The notes: generated from the sequence alone by a model not told the origin. 64,000 bases of DNA from Taibaiella sp041660405 (GCA_041660405.1 JBAZWL010000023.1:9968-73967), one strand, 5' to 3'; shown: positions 1-9,388, counted from the stretch's first letter. Made by a program: numbers and translations.

Positions 1-587
1 AGATCTTCTGCAGAAAGTATTTTATGAACAGCTTCCATTTGCGAAGCGTTAAGCTTGGTCGGTTCTATAAATTCATATTCTGCATCAAAAGATGGTTTTT
101 TACTTCCGGTAAGAATCTGCACTAATCTGCCTTCTTTGGAATCGTCTAATAATGCTTCTGCCTGCTTCATGGCCTTCTGCATTTCCTCATAACTGTTCTC
201 ATCAAAAAGCAAATCTATTCCCAGTTTGCCATTCCTACTCCAATCCGGTAATTCATCCTCTCGTAACGCTAACTTTAAGCGATTACCTGAAATGAAAGAT
301 ATGGTGCCTTCAACACGATCTTCCGTAGCATTATAATTGGAGAAAAGTGCGGCTGGCATACCGGAACGCAACTGATGTGTAATATCCTGATGTGTGGTGC
401 GTTCTACTTCAATAGTTATATAGTCGCCACGGCCTGGTTCTGTGTCTCTTATAGCAATCGGGTACCAGCAAATACCATTTGTTCTGCGCTCTGCTGCCGA
501 CGATGTGGTTGCAATTTTAAGATAAGCATTACGGTCTTCTTCCTGTTCTGTTTTTAAAAGCTCCTGCAGCTTTTTGAAATAATCCAT
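1..587 (-). CDS. superfamily 1 DNA/RNA helicase (IGHMBP2/AAA-type), N-terminal part only
   Basis: An open frame reads leftwards from an ATG and runs off the window after about 195 codons, so the helicase core is not visible. The protein begins MDYFKKLQELLKTEQEEDRN, continues with a stretch containing ERTTHQDITHQLRSGMPA, and reaches LNASQMEAVHKILSAED at the cut. That last motif is the Q-motif-like segment that comes just before Walker A in SF1 helicases of the IGHMBP2/Dna2-like group, and the N-terminal domain fits Bacteroidota members of the family. The expected role is ATP-driven unwinding or remodelling of nucleic acid in the cytoplasm. The call rests on family resemblance, because Walker A and B lie outside the window. 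It is transcribed away from the ABC ATPase, which starts a separate unit. Confidence 0.75.
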   Translation of the reverse strand, partial: MDYFKKLQELLKTEQEEDRNAYLKIATTSSAAERRTNGICWYPIAIRDTEPGRGDYITIEVERTTHQDITHQLRSGMPAALFSNYNATEDRVEGTISFISGNRLKLALREDELPDWSRNGKLGIDLLFDENSYEEMQKAMKQAEALLDDSKEGRLVQILTGSKKPSFDAEYEFIEPTKLNASQMEAVHKILSAED

Positions 588-633
588 ACGCAAAGGTAAC
601 GGGCAATTTTGTTACGAAATTATTTTAATCGCA

Positions 634-1620
634 TCATACGGACCAGAAATGCCCCTGGTTTATAATGCTGATATAGACTTCATCCCCTTCATTCAGTAAA
701 TTGTCGTTGGTATAAATTGTGATTTTTTGATTAGCTATGAAAACAGTTGCTTCTAAATAATTTCCCCGGAAAGCAAGCTTTTTAATAACTGTTTTTACGC
801 CGTATTTCTTTTCTTTATTGATAATGAAATGCTCCGGCCTTAAAAAAATATGTTTTCCTTTTGAAACTGCCGGAACAGAGAAAAATGCAGCAAGTTCTGC
901 ATCCAGCAAATTGTATTTTCCAAGTAAGCCACCGGCATACTCATCTTTTGGTTTAAGATAAACTTGGGCAGGTTTATCCTGTTGAATGATACTACCATCT
1001 TTTATAATGATCAACTCATCGGCCCAAGGCAAAAGATCTACGGGATCATGAGAGGCTAGAATGCAGCTCAATCCCATCTTGTTACTGATATCTTCAATTA
1101 CTGTTTTCAATATAGTAGTATGTATCAGATCAAGGTTGGAAAAAGGTTCGTCCAGAATTAAGAGCTTGGGTGCTGTGAGCAATAATCTTGCCAAAGCGAT
1201 ACGTTGTTTTTCACCACCGGATAACTGATCTGTTTTCCGTTTTAGTAAATGGCTGATACGGCACAGTTCAAATAGTTGTTCTGCTTCGCCTTCGGGTAAA
1301 TTATTGGCATAGGACAATAATTCCTCCATTCTGTAATGATTCCTAAGTTCATAATGTTGCGATAGGTAAGCAATTCCAGGCTCTCCGGGAATAAGTCTGT
1401 AAGCAGGGCCTTTTACCTTGTTGTCTTCAAAAAATATTTCACCCGAATCAGGTTCTTCCAACCCTGAAATAATTTTGAGCAAAGTACTTTTACCGGAACC
1501 TGTAGCGCCAGCTATACCAACCTTCTGACCTTTATGTTGTGTGAAGTTAATTTCGTTGAGTGCAAAAACTTCGGAAACTTTTTTGCTGATTGCTGAAACC
1601 CGGAGGATAGGTTGACGCAT
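634..1620 (-). CDS. ABC transporter ATP-binding protein (PotA/FbpC-like layout)
   Basis: A cytoplasmic ATPase that powers an ABC transporter. All nucleotide-binding motifs are present: Walker A GATGSGKST (residues 38-46), signature LSGGEKQR (133-140), Walker B LLILDEPF (153-160) and the H-loop histidine in ASHDP (191). After about residue 230 a C-terminal extension with LRPEHFII and beta-rich sequence resembles the regulatory TOBE-type domain of importer ATPases such as PotA, FbpC or MalK. At 328 residues it has the usual length for that class. No permease or binding protein lies beside it, so the substrate cannot be told and the permease must be elsewhere or outside the window. It follows the 6-phosphogluconolactonase gene by about 105 bases on the same strand and could share readthrough, but has its own spacing. 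The ATG start is preceded by no clear Shine-Dalgarno site. Confidence 0.88.
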   Translation of the reverse strand: MRQPILRVSAISKKVSEVFALNEINFTQHKGQKVGIAGATGSGKSTLLKIISGLEEPDSGEIFFEDNKVKGPAYRLIPGEPGIAYLSQHYELRNHYRMEELLSYANNLPEGEAEQLFELCRISHLLKRKTDQLSGGEKQRIALARLLLTAPKLLILDEPFSNLDLIHTTILKTVIEDISNKMGLSCILASHDPVDLLPWADELIIIKDGSIIQQDKPAQVYLKPKDEYAGGLLGKYNLLDAELAAFFSVPAVSKGKHIFLRPEHFIINKEKKYGVKTVIKKLAFRGNYLEATVFIANQKITIYTNDNLLNEGDEVYISIINQGHFWSV

Positions 1621-1725
1621 GAATGGAACCTGCTGTTGCTTGATTAATTATGAATAAAGGAGCAAGGTAGGAAGGAATCAAATATTTGCCAAAAAGGTCC
1701 CAGTTATAATGGCTTAATAATTTTA

Positions 1726-2454
1726 TTACTGGTTCAGCAATGAAGCAGCATCTTTATCCAGGAACCAGGCTACACGCTCATTACGTATTAATTGGGCAGG
1801 GTAGAGATCTACAACAATATCTTCCGGATCATTGGTCAAAACATGCATTACTGCCTCCGCTTTTTCTTTCCCAATAACGAGAAATACGATCCGAACAGCG
1901 TTATTGATCAACGGGGCATTGAAGGTAATACGCCAGGTTTTTTGCTCAGGCAATTCAACGGCTTTTACACCAGGCGTTTTATCATGTAATATATCAGTGT
2001 AAGGAAATAATGAAGCGGTATGGGCGTTATCTCCCATGCCTAAAAGAATAAGATCAAACTTGATGTCATTGTTATTGAAAAAGAGATTTAGTCTTTGCTG
2101 ATAATCTTCAGCAGCTTGCGGTGGGGCAAGGGTAGTATTTACAGGGAATATGTGATCATCAGGAATATCTAAAGGCTTTAAGAGCGTTTCATAAGCCATC
2201 TTGTAATTACTGTCTTTATCGGTATGCGAAACATAACGTTCATCTCCAAAAAAGAAATATACTTTGCTCCAATCTATCTCATCACGAAAAGGTGGTGAGG
2301 TGAGTAATTCATGCAATTTTTGTGGAGTAAAGCCGCCGGATAAAGCTACCAAAAAGTGATTGTTTTCTTCGATAGCTTCCTTGGCAAGTTGTATAAAATA
2401 ACGAGCCAGCACACTCGTCGCTTCTTCCTTTGTTTCCAGTATATTTAAGGTCAT
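1726..2454 (-). CDS. pgl: 6-phosphogluconolactonase
   Basis: Hydrolyses 6-phosphogluconolactone to 6-phosphogluconate, the second step of the oxidative pentose phosphate pathway, in the cytoplasm. The 242-residue protein has the family's usual length and motifs: LVALSGGFTPQKL (residues 35-47), FFFGDERYV (67-75) and LLGMGDNAHTASLFP in the middle, all around the sugar-phosphate site of the Pgl/DevB family. It lies 5 bases after the glucose-6-phosphate dehydrogenase stop, so the enzyme that makes its substrate is translated just upstream on the same message. It is the last enzyme of the five-gene sugar operon. Function is assigned from motifs and context together, and I see nothing unusual in it. 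Confidence 0.93.
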   Translation of the reverse strand: MTLNILETKEEATSVLARYFIQLAKEAIEENNHFLVALSGGFTPQKLHELLTSPPFRDEIDWSKVYFFFGDERYVSHTDKDSNYKMAYETLLKPLDIPDDHIFPVNTTLAPPQAAEDYQQRLNLFFNNNDIKFDLILLGMGDNAHTASLFPYTDILHDKTPGVKAVELPEQKTWRITFNAPLINNAVRIVFLVIGKEKAEAVMHVLTNDPEDIVVDLYPAQLIRNERVAWFLDKDAASLLNQ

Positions 2455-2459
2455 AAGAC

Positions 2460-3980
2460 TTAAGTTTTCTTTTTATTTTTCATCGGCAGGGAAAACCAAT
2501 GGAATCCATCACGTGCTATAAGTGCTTCAGCAGCTTCAGGCCCCCAGGAGTCCGCTGCATAATTAGGAAAGTTAATACTTTTTCTTCCCTGCCAGTTATT
2601 GACTATTGGCATAATCAGATCCCATGCAGCTTCTACCTGATCGCCCCGCATAAAAAGTGTTTGATCTCCAAGCATAGTATCCAACAATAAGGTCTCATAT
2701 GCTTCCGGAGCCTGCGCTGTATATACACCTTCATAATCAAAAACCATATCGACTGTGTTCAACAACATATCCAATCCTGGTCTCTTGGCCTGCACCTGTA
2801 ACCTGATACTCATTTCTGGTTGTATATTGATTACAAGCCTGTTCTGTTGCCAGCTTTCAGTGGTTTCATCCGGAAAAACTTTATGCGGAACATCTTTGAA
2901 CTGAATAGAAATTACAGATGCCGATTGATGCATTCGCTTCCCGGATCGAACATAAAAAGGAACATCCTGCCAACGCCAGTTATCCACAAAGAATTTAATT
3001 GCCGCAAAGGTTTCCGTATTCGATTCCGCATCTACTTTTGTTTCCTCCCTGTATCCGGGCACTTCTTTACCTTGCATCCATCCTGTTGAGTATTGGCCGC
3101 GTACTGTATCCATGCGTACATCTTCAGGTGTGAAGCGCCGCATTGCTTTCAATACATCTACTTTTCGGTTCCGTATTTCATCGGCATTAAAACTATTAGG
3201 CGGTTCCATGGCAACAAGACAAAGCAATTGTAATAGGTGATTTTGAATCATGTCACGCAACGCTCCGGAATGATCATAATAATCGCCTCGTTCTTCAACG
3301 CCCAGCTGTTCGGTTACAGATATCTGTACATGGTCAATGTAATTCCGGTTCCAGAGTGGTTCCATAATACTATTGGCAAATCGAAAAGCCATAATATTCT
3401 GAACGGTTTCTTTACCGAGATAATGATCAATTCTGTAAATCTGTTGTTCTGAATACATACTACTCAATAATTCATTCAGAGTTTGAGCAGTAGCAAGGTC
3501 GTGTCCAAAAGGTTTTTCAATAACGATTCTTACTCGTTCCTTATCTTTTGCAAGTTTGGCCTGGTAAATATTTTTGCTGATAATTGGAAAAAAATCAGGC
3601 GATACTGCAAGATAGTAAATTACATTGGCTGTACAATCCCATTCTTTATTCAATCGGTCGATGTGTTCTCCGAAGTTTTTATAGGTAGCAGCATCTTTTG
3701 CATCAGCTACCTGGTAGTAAATGTTTTTGACAAAGTCATTCCAATTATCCTTTTTTACCGTACCGCTTCTGGAGAATTCATTAATGCTTTCCTTTAGACT
3801 TTCTGCAAAGTCCTTGTCCGTTAATGTTGTACGTCCGGTACCTATAATAGCAAACTGGTCGGGTAGCCATCCGTCAAGATATAAATTATATAACGCAGGC
3901 GCCAGTTTCCGTTTATTTAGATCTCCTGTAGCTCCGAAGATGACAAAGATTACAGGATCGCATTTAAGGCTTGTGTTCAT
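2460..3980 (-). CDS. zwf: glucose-6-phosphate 1-dehydrogenase
   Basis: Oxidises glucose 6-phosphate to 6-phosphogluconolactone with NAD(P)+, the entry step of the oxidative pentose phosphate pathway. I use the ATG that gives MNTSLKCDPVIFVIFGATGD. A frame eight residues longer begins at an upstream codon, but the nucleotide-binding motif GATGDL (residues 16-21) sits at its normal place with the shorter form, giving 506 residues. EKPFGHD (155-161) and the active-site signature RIDHYLGKE (183-191) are intact, including the catalytic histidine and lysine. The gene sits 49 bases after 6-phosphogluconate dehydrogenase and 5 bases before pgl, in one operon covering the whole oxidative branch. Confidence 0.95.
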   Translation of the reverse strand: MNTSLKCDPVIFVIFGATGDLNKRKLAPALYNLYLDGWLPDQFAIIGTGRTTLTDKDFAESLKESINEFSRSGTVKKDNWNDFVKNIYYQVADAKDAATYKNFGEHIDRLNKEWDCTANVIYYLAVSPDFFPIISKNIYQAKLAKDKERVRIVIEKPFGHDLATAQTLNELLSSMYSEQQIYRIDHYLGKETVQNIMAFRFANSIMEPLWNRNYIDHVQISVTEQLGVEERGDYYDHSGALRDMIQNHLLQLLCLVAMEPPNSFNADEIRNRKVDVLKAMRRFTPEDVRMDTVRGQYSTGWMQGKEVPGYREETKVDAESNTETFAAIKFFVDNWRWQDVPFYVRSGKRMHQSASVISIQFKDVPHKVFPDETTESWQQNRLVINIQPEMSIRLQVQAKRPGLDMLLNTVDMVFDYEGVYTAQAPEAYETLLLDTMLGDQTLFMRGDQVEAAWDLIMPIVNNWQGRKSINFPNYAADSWGPEAAEALIARDGFHWFSLPMKNKKKT

Positions 3981-4029
3981 GAAATAAATTTTTACGAAGA
4001 ACAATTACTCATGATAATATGACCACTCT

Positions 4030-5448
4030 TTATTCTGCTTTTTTTCTAAGCCATATGGTATGAAAAGTGCCTTCCTTCTTGATTAATTCATAAGTATGAG
4101 CACCAAAATAATCCCTTTGCGCCTGGATGAGGTTTGAAGGCATTCTTCCGGTACGGATACTGTCAAAGTAACTAAGCGAGGAAGAATAGGCCGGCATAGC
4201 AAGGCCTATATTAATGGCGGAGGTTAATATTTGCCTGATGCCGGGCATTGCCTCTGATACCTTATCACCGATAGTAACATCTGCCAGTAAATGATGCAGG
4301 TCTTTCTTGTTTCGAAATGCGTTATAAATATCATTAAGAAAAGCAGAACGAATGATGCAACCTCCACGCCAGATGCGGGCGATACCCGAAAGGTCAAGGT
4401 TATATTGATAGGTTACCGAAGCCTTTGCCAGTAAATGCATGCCTTGAGCATAAGTCACTGCCATGCTAAAGTAGAATGCTTGTTCCAGGGCTTTTAATAC
4501 TTCATCTTTATTGCCTTCAAATGGCTTTATATCATTGCGATATTGTTCTGCAATCTGCATTCTAAGATCTTTATACTTACTAAGGTCACGCATGGCAACG
4601 GCAGTATCAATAGTAGGTATGGGAACTTCAAGATCCATAGCTATCTGGGATGTCCATTTACCAGTGCCTTTAGCCCGGGCTTCATCTTTGATATCATCCA
4701 ATAATAAATGATCGGCTGTTTCTTCTTTATAAAGGAAAATATCTTTGGTGATATCCAAAAGAAAAGATTGCAACCGGCCATTATTCCATGAAGCCAATAC
4801 TGCTCCTATGGCATCATTATCCAATTGCAATCCTCTTTTCAGAAAATCATAAGTATCTGCAATGATTTGCATGAGGCCATATTCAATACCATTATGCACC
4901 ATCTTTACAAAATGCCCCGAAGCTCCGTGACCAATGTAAGTAACACATGGCTCACCATCAACTTTTGCAGCTATAGATTCGAGTATGGGCTTCATCACAT
5001 GATAAGCTTCCTTATCTCCACCAGGCATCATGCTTGGTCCATAACGCGCACCTTCTTCTCCACCGGAAATGCCCATGCCCAAAAAATGAAATCCCTTCTG
5101 TTCCAAATATTCAGCCCTTCTGGTGGTATCTGTAAAATGTGAATTTCCTCCATCAATTACAATATCTCCCTGGTTCAGTAAGGGTAATAATTCTTCTATC
5201 ACACTATCTACAGCGTTACCTGCAGGTACCAGCATCATAATAGATCTTGGGCTTTTCAGGCTTTGCACAAAGGAAGTAATATCGTTGAATCCTTTTACTG
5301 TAGAGCCATTGGCTTCTTGTTCAAGTAACAGTCCCTTATCAGGATCTTTATCAAAACCTGCGCCCGCTATACCATGATCTACCATGTTCAATAGCAGATT
5401 ACGCCCCATGGTACCCAGGCCTATCATTCCGAAGTCATATGCTGACAT
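4030..5448 (-). CDS. gnd: 6-phosphogluconate dehydrogenase, decarboxylating
   Basis: Converts 6-phosphogluconate to ribulose 5-phosphate, CO2 and NADPH in the cytoplasm. The 472-residue length is that of the long (E. coli/eukaryote) type. The Rossmann motif GLGTMGRN is at residues 10-17. The substrate signature GGEEGARYGPSMMPGG is intact, followed by the catalytic region FVKMVHNGIEYG, and the C-terminal tail has IQAQRDYFGAHTYE as in the homodimeric enzyme. It starts 20 bases after the transketolase stop and is followed by zwf. The gene order therefore runs against the pathway order: transketolase, Gnd, Zwf, Pgl. Nothing suggests decay. Confidence 0.95.
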   Translation of the reverse strand: MSAYDFGMIGLGTMGRNLLLNMVDHGIAGAGFDKDPDKGLLLEQEANGSTVKGFNDITSFVQSLKSPRSIMMLVPAGNAVDSVIEELLPLLNQGDIVIDGGNSHFTDTTRRAEYLEQKGFHFLGMGISGGEEGARYGPSMMPGGDKEAYHVMKPILESIAAKVDGEPCVTYIGHGASGHFVKMVHNGIEYGLMQIIADTYDFLKRGLQLDNDAIGAVLASWNNGRLQSFLLDITKDIFLYKEETADHLLLDDIKDEARAKGTGKWTSQIAMDLEVPIPTIDTAVAMRDLSKYKDLRMQIAEQYRNDIKPFEGNKDEVLKALEQAFYFSMAVTYAQGMHLLAKASVTYQYNLDLSGIARIWRGGCIIRSAFLNDIYNAFRNKKDLHHLLADVTIGDKVSEAMPGIRQILTSAINIGLAMPAYSSSLSYFDSIRTGRMPSNLIQAQRDYFGAHTYELIKKEGTFHTIWLRKKAE

Positions 5449-5468
5449 TGTTTTTTATTTTTTATTGA

Positions 5469-7484
5469 TCAGGAAATTTGTAAAAGTTCTTTTGCTTTGG
5501 CGATAAGGTGTTCTACAGTAAAACCAAATTCTTTGAAGAGATCCTCAGCCGGTGCTGATTCTCCAAAGGTAGTCATGCCATGAATTGCTCCTTCATCAGT
5601 TACATATTTGTGCCAGCCGAGTACAGAACCTGCTTCTACCGCCAGTCTTTTCTTTAACATCTTTGGCAATACTTTTTCTTTATAACCATCATCCTGCTTT
5701 TCAAATAATTCCCATGAAGGCATGCTGACTACGCGAGCTGCAATTCCTTCTTCTTTTAAAGCGGATTGAACTTCTAAAATTAAAGCTACTTCAGAGCCTG
5801 TTGCTATTAAAACAAGTTGAGGTTCAGTATGGGCTTCTGAAAGAATGTAAGCACCTTTTTCCAGTTCTGAGGCATTTGCATATTTTGATTGATCCAGTAT
5901 AGGTAAGCCTTGCCTAGTTAGGATTAGCGCTACAGGGCCTCCCTGATGTTCAATAGCAACACGCCATGCCTCCCGCGTTTCATTGGCATCAGCAGGTCGT
6001 ATAACTGTCAGATTGGGAATAGACCTAAGAGAGATCAGTTGTTCAATAGGCTGATGCGTAGTCCCATCTTCTCCAAGTCCTATGCTGTCGTGGGTAAACA
6101 CATAAATGGGCTTGATCTTCATAATGGCTGCCAGCCTGATTGGCGGTCGCATATATTCCGAAAATATAAGGAAAGTAGCCCCATATGGAATAATACCTTT
6201 GGTGAGCGCCATACCATTCAAAGCAGAGCCCATAGCGTGCTCCCGTATACCGAAGTGAAAATTCCGGCCGTTCCGGTCTTCAGAAGTAAAGGAGTCGAAT
6301 TTTTTAAGATTTGTTTCTGTTGAAGGTGCCAGATCCGCGGCTCCTCCTATAAGTCCAGGGAAATATTCAGCGATAGTATTCAGTACTTGTCCGGAAGCTT
6401 GTCGTGTGGCCAGCTTTTTATCTGAAGATTCAAATACCGGTAATTTTTCCTTCCATCCTTCAGGCAATTTGTTTTCACTTGCCATTTCATATTCTGCAGC
6501 CAGTTCGGGGAATTCTTTTTTGTAATTTTTGAATAACTCGTTCCATTTAGATTCTTGCTCTATACCTTTTTTGCCCGCGTTGAGGTAATATTCAGATACT
6601 TCATCAGGGATATAAAAATATTTTTCTGGATCAAATCCAAGGAATTCTTTGGTTTTCTTTAGTTCATCAGGGCCGAGGGGAGAGCCATGCGCGCCAGCTG
6701 TATTTACTTTATTAGGGCTGCCATAAGCAATCTCGGTACGCACCTTTATTAATGATGGTCGCTGTGTTTCTGCTTTTGCGTTTCTTACCGCAATGGCAAT
6801 GGCATTAATGTCATTGCCATCATCTATAGTTTGTACATGCCAGTTATAAGCTTCAAATCTTTTGGCTACATCTTCATTGAAAGCAATATCAGTGCTGCCT
6901 TCAATGGATATATGATTATCATCATACAGGTAAATAATGTTACCCAATTCCAGATGCCCGGCTAAAGATGCTGCTTCGGAAGTGACGCCTTCCATCATAT
7001 CGCCATCACTGCATATGGCATAAATGTGATAATCAAAAATAGGAAAACCAGGCTTGTTATATCTTGCTGCAAGATGCTTTTGCGCTATAGCAAAACCTAC
7101 GCCATTGGCAAAGCCCTGACCGAGAGGGCCTGTAGTTACATCAATACCAGGCGCCAATCCATATTCAGGATGGCCGGCGGTTTTACTATGCAGTTGTCTG
7201 AAATTTTTAATATCATCCAAAGAAATATCATAACCGGTAAGATGCAGAAAGCTATACTGCAGCATACAACCATGACCTGCAGATAAGATAAAACGATCTC
7301 TATTGACCCAATGCGGATTGTGGGGATTATAATTCATAAATTGAGACCACAATACATGCCCCATTGGTGCAACTCCCATAGGCATACCCGGATGCCCTGA
7401 ATTAGCTTTCTGCACTGCATCTGCCGATAATACACGAACAGTATCAATGCAAAGTTGTTCTATAGTTTTCACTGAATTATTCAT
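5469..7484 (-). CDS. tkt: transketolase
   Basis: Thiamine-diphosphate enzyme that moves two-carbon units between sugar phosphates and links the pentose phosphate pathway to glycolysis. At 671 residues it is a full-length fused enzyme. Landmarks include SGHPGMPMGVAPMGHVLW near residue 30, the TPP/metal motif GDGDMMEGVTSEAASLAGH with the usual downstream DDNHISIEG, and in the pyrimidine domain FHFGIREHAMG (catalytic glutamate) and THDSIGLGEDGTTHQP. Its ATG overlaps the stop of the upstream ROK kinase as ATGA, so the two are probably translationally coupled. The next gene, gnd, follows after 20 bases. Confidence is high from length and motifs. Confidence 0.96.
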   Translation of the reverse strand: MNNSVKTIEQLCIDTVRVLSADAVQKANSGHPGMPMGVAPMGHVLWSQFMNYNPHNPHWVNRDRFILSAGHGCMLQYSFLHLTGYDISLDDIKNFRQLHSKTAGHPEYGLAPGIDVTTGPLGQGFANGVGFAIAQKHLAARYNKPGFPIFDYHIYAICSDGDMMEGVTSEAASLAGHLELGNIIYLYDDNHISIEGSTDIAFNEDVAKRFEAYNWHVQTIDDGNDINAIAIAVRNAKAETQRPSLIKVRTEIAYGSPNKVNTAGAHGSPLGPDELKKTKEFLGFDPEKYFYIPDEVSEYYLNAGKKGIEQESKWNELFKNYKKEFPELAAEYEMASENKLPEGWKEKLPVFESSDKKLATRQASGQVLNTIAEYFPGLIGGAADLAPSTETNLKKFDSFTSEDRNGRNFHFGIREHAMGSALNGMALTKGIIPYGATFLIFSEYMRPPIRLAAIMKIKPIYVFTHDSIGLGEDGTTHQPIEQLISLRSIPNLTVIRPADANETREAWRVAIEHQGGPVALILTRQGLPILDQSKYANASELEKGAYILSEAHTEPQLVLIATGSEVALILEVQSALKEEGIAARVVSMPSWELFEKQDDGYKEKVLPKMLKKRLAVEAGSVLGWHKYVTDEGAIHGMTTFGESAPAEDLFKEFGFTVEHLIAKAKELLQIS

Positions 7485-8236
7485 GCCAGTATTTGATTAG
7501 GTAAATTATTATTGGTTTTGGGAGAAGCCCATAACCTTGCTCCTCCTTTAATGCCGTCTTTGTTACTGACTATCTTCATATTCTCATCGAGTGGAATAGC
7601 AAGACAAGCAGCATTACCTCCACCGATGTATAGTGTATCGTAATTAATAACTGTTTTTAATACAGCCAATACTTTCTTCATTCTTTCGTTCCATTTTTCA
7701 GGTCCGATTTTTTTCAGGATAGCCTCCCCAATATATTGGTCATAATCTTTCTTACCGGTAATAGGATGATGGGATAATTCCAGGTGAGGCAAAAGTTGCC
7801 CGTTTAGCAGCAGTGCCGTACCCATACCGGTACCTAACGTGATCAGCATTTCGAGACCCTTTCCTTTCACTATTCCCAACCCCAACATATCGGCATCATT
7901 AATTACCCGGACGGGCTTGTTTAATTTTTTTTGCAGCATTTTCTGAAAATTTATCCCTGTCCAAAAGTCTGTCTCTAAGTTAGGTGCTGTCCATATTATA
8001 CCGTCTCTCACATATCCCGGAAAGCCGGCCGAAACACATCCGAAAGCTTCAAATTGTGACGTTAGCTCTTGAATGGTTTTAATTATATTAGCCGGAGACG
8101 CGGGTTCTGGAGTTTTTAGCCTGGTATAATCCTGAAGAAGTTTCCCTTTATTGTTTAGTATGGTTGCCTTGATATGGGAGCCACCAATGTCTATAGAAAG
8201 GATGCGTAAAGAAGGTTCGGAATGTTTTGTAAGCAT
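7481..8236 (-). CDS. ppgK: ROK-family sugar kinase, polyphosphate-glucokinase-like
   Basis: Predicted to phosphorylate glucose to glucose 6-phosphate, feeding Zwf in the same operon. The N-terminus has the phosphate-binding motif SIDIGGSHIKATI (about residues 14-26). The middle has the second phosphate motif ITLGTGMGTALLLNGQ, and the tail has the adenosine-side motif TLYIGGGNA. The short length (251 residues) and the segment GPEKWNERMKKVL match polyphosphate glucokinases, which use polyphosphate and/or ATP, better than longer ROK repressors, and no helix-turn-helix is present. The zinc-site cysteines of glucokinase-type ROK proteins are not evident. It is the first gene of the operon, and its TGA overlaps the transketolase ATG. 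The phosphate donor cannot be decided from the sequence. Confidence 0.82.
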   Translation of the reverse strand: MLTKHSEPSLRILSIDIGGSHIKATILNNKGKLLQDYTRLKTPEPASPANIIKTIQELTSQFEAFGCVSAGFPGYVRDGIIWTAPNLETDFWTGINFQKMLQKKLNKPVRVINDADMLGLGIVKGKGLEMLITLGTGMGTALLLNGQLLPHLELSHHPITGKKDYDQYIGEAILKKIGPEKWNERMKKVLAVLKTVINYDTLYIGGGNAACLAIPLDENMKIVSNKDGIKGGARLWASPKTNNNLPNQILA

Positions 8237-8642
8237 AGTCTTTTATTTTCTGTAATAATGCTATTGAACATACAGATAAGCCTTAAATAAGTTGCATGGA
8301 ACGAAACGGTAACAATTGATTTAAAATTAGGAAGAGACTAATACTTCAATAAAGTTAATTCAAGTTTTTGTCCGAAATGCATATAAAAACTTAAAGCGGC
8401 AATGTTTTCCTTTTTGTTTCAACAAATAGCTCAGAAGGTTGTTGATTACAGCTATGGAATTGCAAAAATATGTTGGTTTCCCCTTTCACCTTAGTTGCAA
8501 CCTGATATGGTGAGAGGGTCAATTTTTCAATATTCTCTGATAATGCATCAGGGGTGGAAGTTTGCCTCTTTGATCATATGGATGATAAGGAGCCTGCTGC
8601 CTGCCTAAAGATGACTGATCGTATCTATAATGTGTGGCATGT
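8237..8642. other. gene-free stretch upstream of the sugar operon
   Basis: About 400 bases without a convincing gene. It must contain the promoter of the ROK-kinase/pentose-phosphate operon, which reads leftwards, but I could not fix a good TTTG/TAnnTTTG pair. It also contains one stem-loop, listed separately. A frame on the plus strand starting with GTG near 8554 has no recognisable features. Confidence 0.5.
8481..8518 (+). terminator. stem-loop with short U-rich tail (possible terminator or leader element)
   Basis: CCCTTTCACC pairs with GGTGAGAGGG over 10 positions around a 17-base loop. The single T-G pair is a stable wobble only in plus-strand RNA. A short T stretch (AATTTTTC) follows. 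No plus-strand gene ends here, so a terminator role is uncertain; it may be a regulatory element of the operon that starts at 8236. Confidence 0.35.
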
Positions 8643-8846
8643 TTATATTCCTGGTATTAAGCCTTGCCAGTCGGGAGGGGCTACAGACTTAGCTTCGTTT
8701 CTCAAATCTATTACATTACTGAAATTACTTACAGACTTGGTTGCAAATGGTGCTGGATGCGTGCCTGGCTTATTCCCGATATGTGATTGTTGACGATAGG
8801 CATTCATTAAGGTAGCTCTGAAAATCGCAGTGAGAATATACTTCAT
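8643..8846 (-). CDS. small hypothetical protein, doubtful
   Basis: A 67-codon frame with an ATG 5 bases after the phosphopantetheinyl transferase stop, in the same direction. The start (MKYILTAIFRATLMN) is mildly hydrophobic and the rest is polar with no known motif. Its position at the tail of the biosynthetic operon is its only support. A 79-codon GTG-initiated frame covers much of the same stretch on the other strand, so neither may be real. I assign no function. Confidence 0.25.
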   Translation of the reverse strand: MKYILTAIFRATLMNAYRQQSHIGNKPGTHPAPFATKSVSNFSNVIDLRNEAKSVAPPDWQGLIPGI

Positions 8847-8851
8847 AAGCG

Positions 8852-9388
8852 TTAATTTTTAGCTATAACAATAGCTTCAAATCTTCCATGATGGCTCTTT
8901 GAAGCATTTTTTACAGACCCATTATGGTGATCTTTGCTATAGGGTATGCCATGTTCATCTTTAAATAGGTTATAGGGTACTTGGTGCTTAGGGGTGGCTT
9001 TTGTTTTATCTTGAATATATACAATTGTATTATCCAAATTGTTCTGTATTATGGCAACTGTATGTATAAATGCAGAAGAAATATGACTTGAAGTGTTATA
9101 AACACTTTGATCAAAATGCACGCGACCTGTAGCCAAATTATCGGCTATACTGATATCAGAGCAGATGAATTTTTGAGGTGCGTAAAACATCTCTTTAAAT
9201 TCCCTGTGATAGATTTTATAAGCAGCTTCCTTCATACTCCACATCAGCCAAACAATTAGTTCTTTTGCAGCCGATGCAGTAATAAGTTCCTGTTCTTTTT
9301 GGGTAAAGATTTTATTGATCCAGCCTTTCCTTTGCCAGTCGCTTTCTGCTCTGGCCTGTGATAAATCAATAATATCATTGCCGATCAT
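8852..9388 (-). CDS. 4'-phosphopantetheinyl transferase (AcpS-like superfamily)
   Basis: Transfers the phosphopantetheine arm of coenzyme A to a serine on the acyl carrier protein, switching it to the active holo form. The 178-residue protein has both family signatures: GNDIIDL (residues 3-9; magnesium-binding aspartate) and WSMKEAAYK (50-58; the W-x-x-KEA-x-x-K box). It resembles the compact AcpS-type more than the longer Sfp type, with a variable C-terminal half. The ATG overlaps the restored ACP stop as TAATG, so the carrier protein and its activating enzyme are likely translated as a coupled pair. This points to an enzyme dedicated to the cluster's ACP rather than a housekeeping one; that specificity is inference. 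Confidence 0.88.
   Translation of the reverse strand: MIGNDIIDLSQARAESDWQRKGWINKIFTQKEQELITASAAKELIVWLMWSMKEAAYKIYHREFKEMFYAPQKFICSDISIADNLATGRVHFDQSVYNTSSHISSAFIHTVAIIQNNLDNTIVYIQDKTKATPKHQVPYNLFKDEHGIPYSKDHHNGSVKNASKSHHGRFEAIVIAKN

Noticed and set aside
1..6. Possible adapter at the left end
   Set aside because: The first bases differ from the adapter end and fit the helicase reading frame, so they appear genomic.
8554..8793. Plus-strand 79-codon frame
   Set aside because: It starts with GTG, has no recognisable motif and lies opposite another weak frame.
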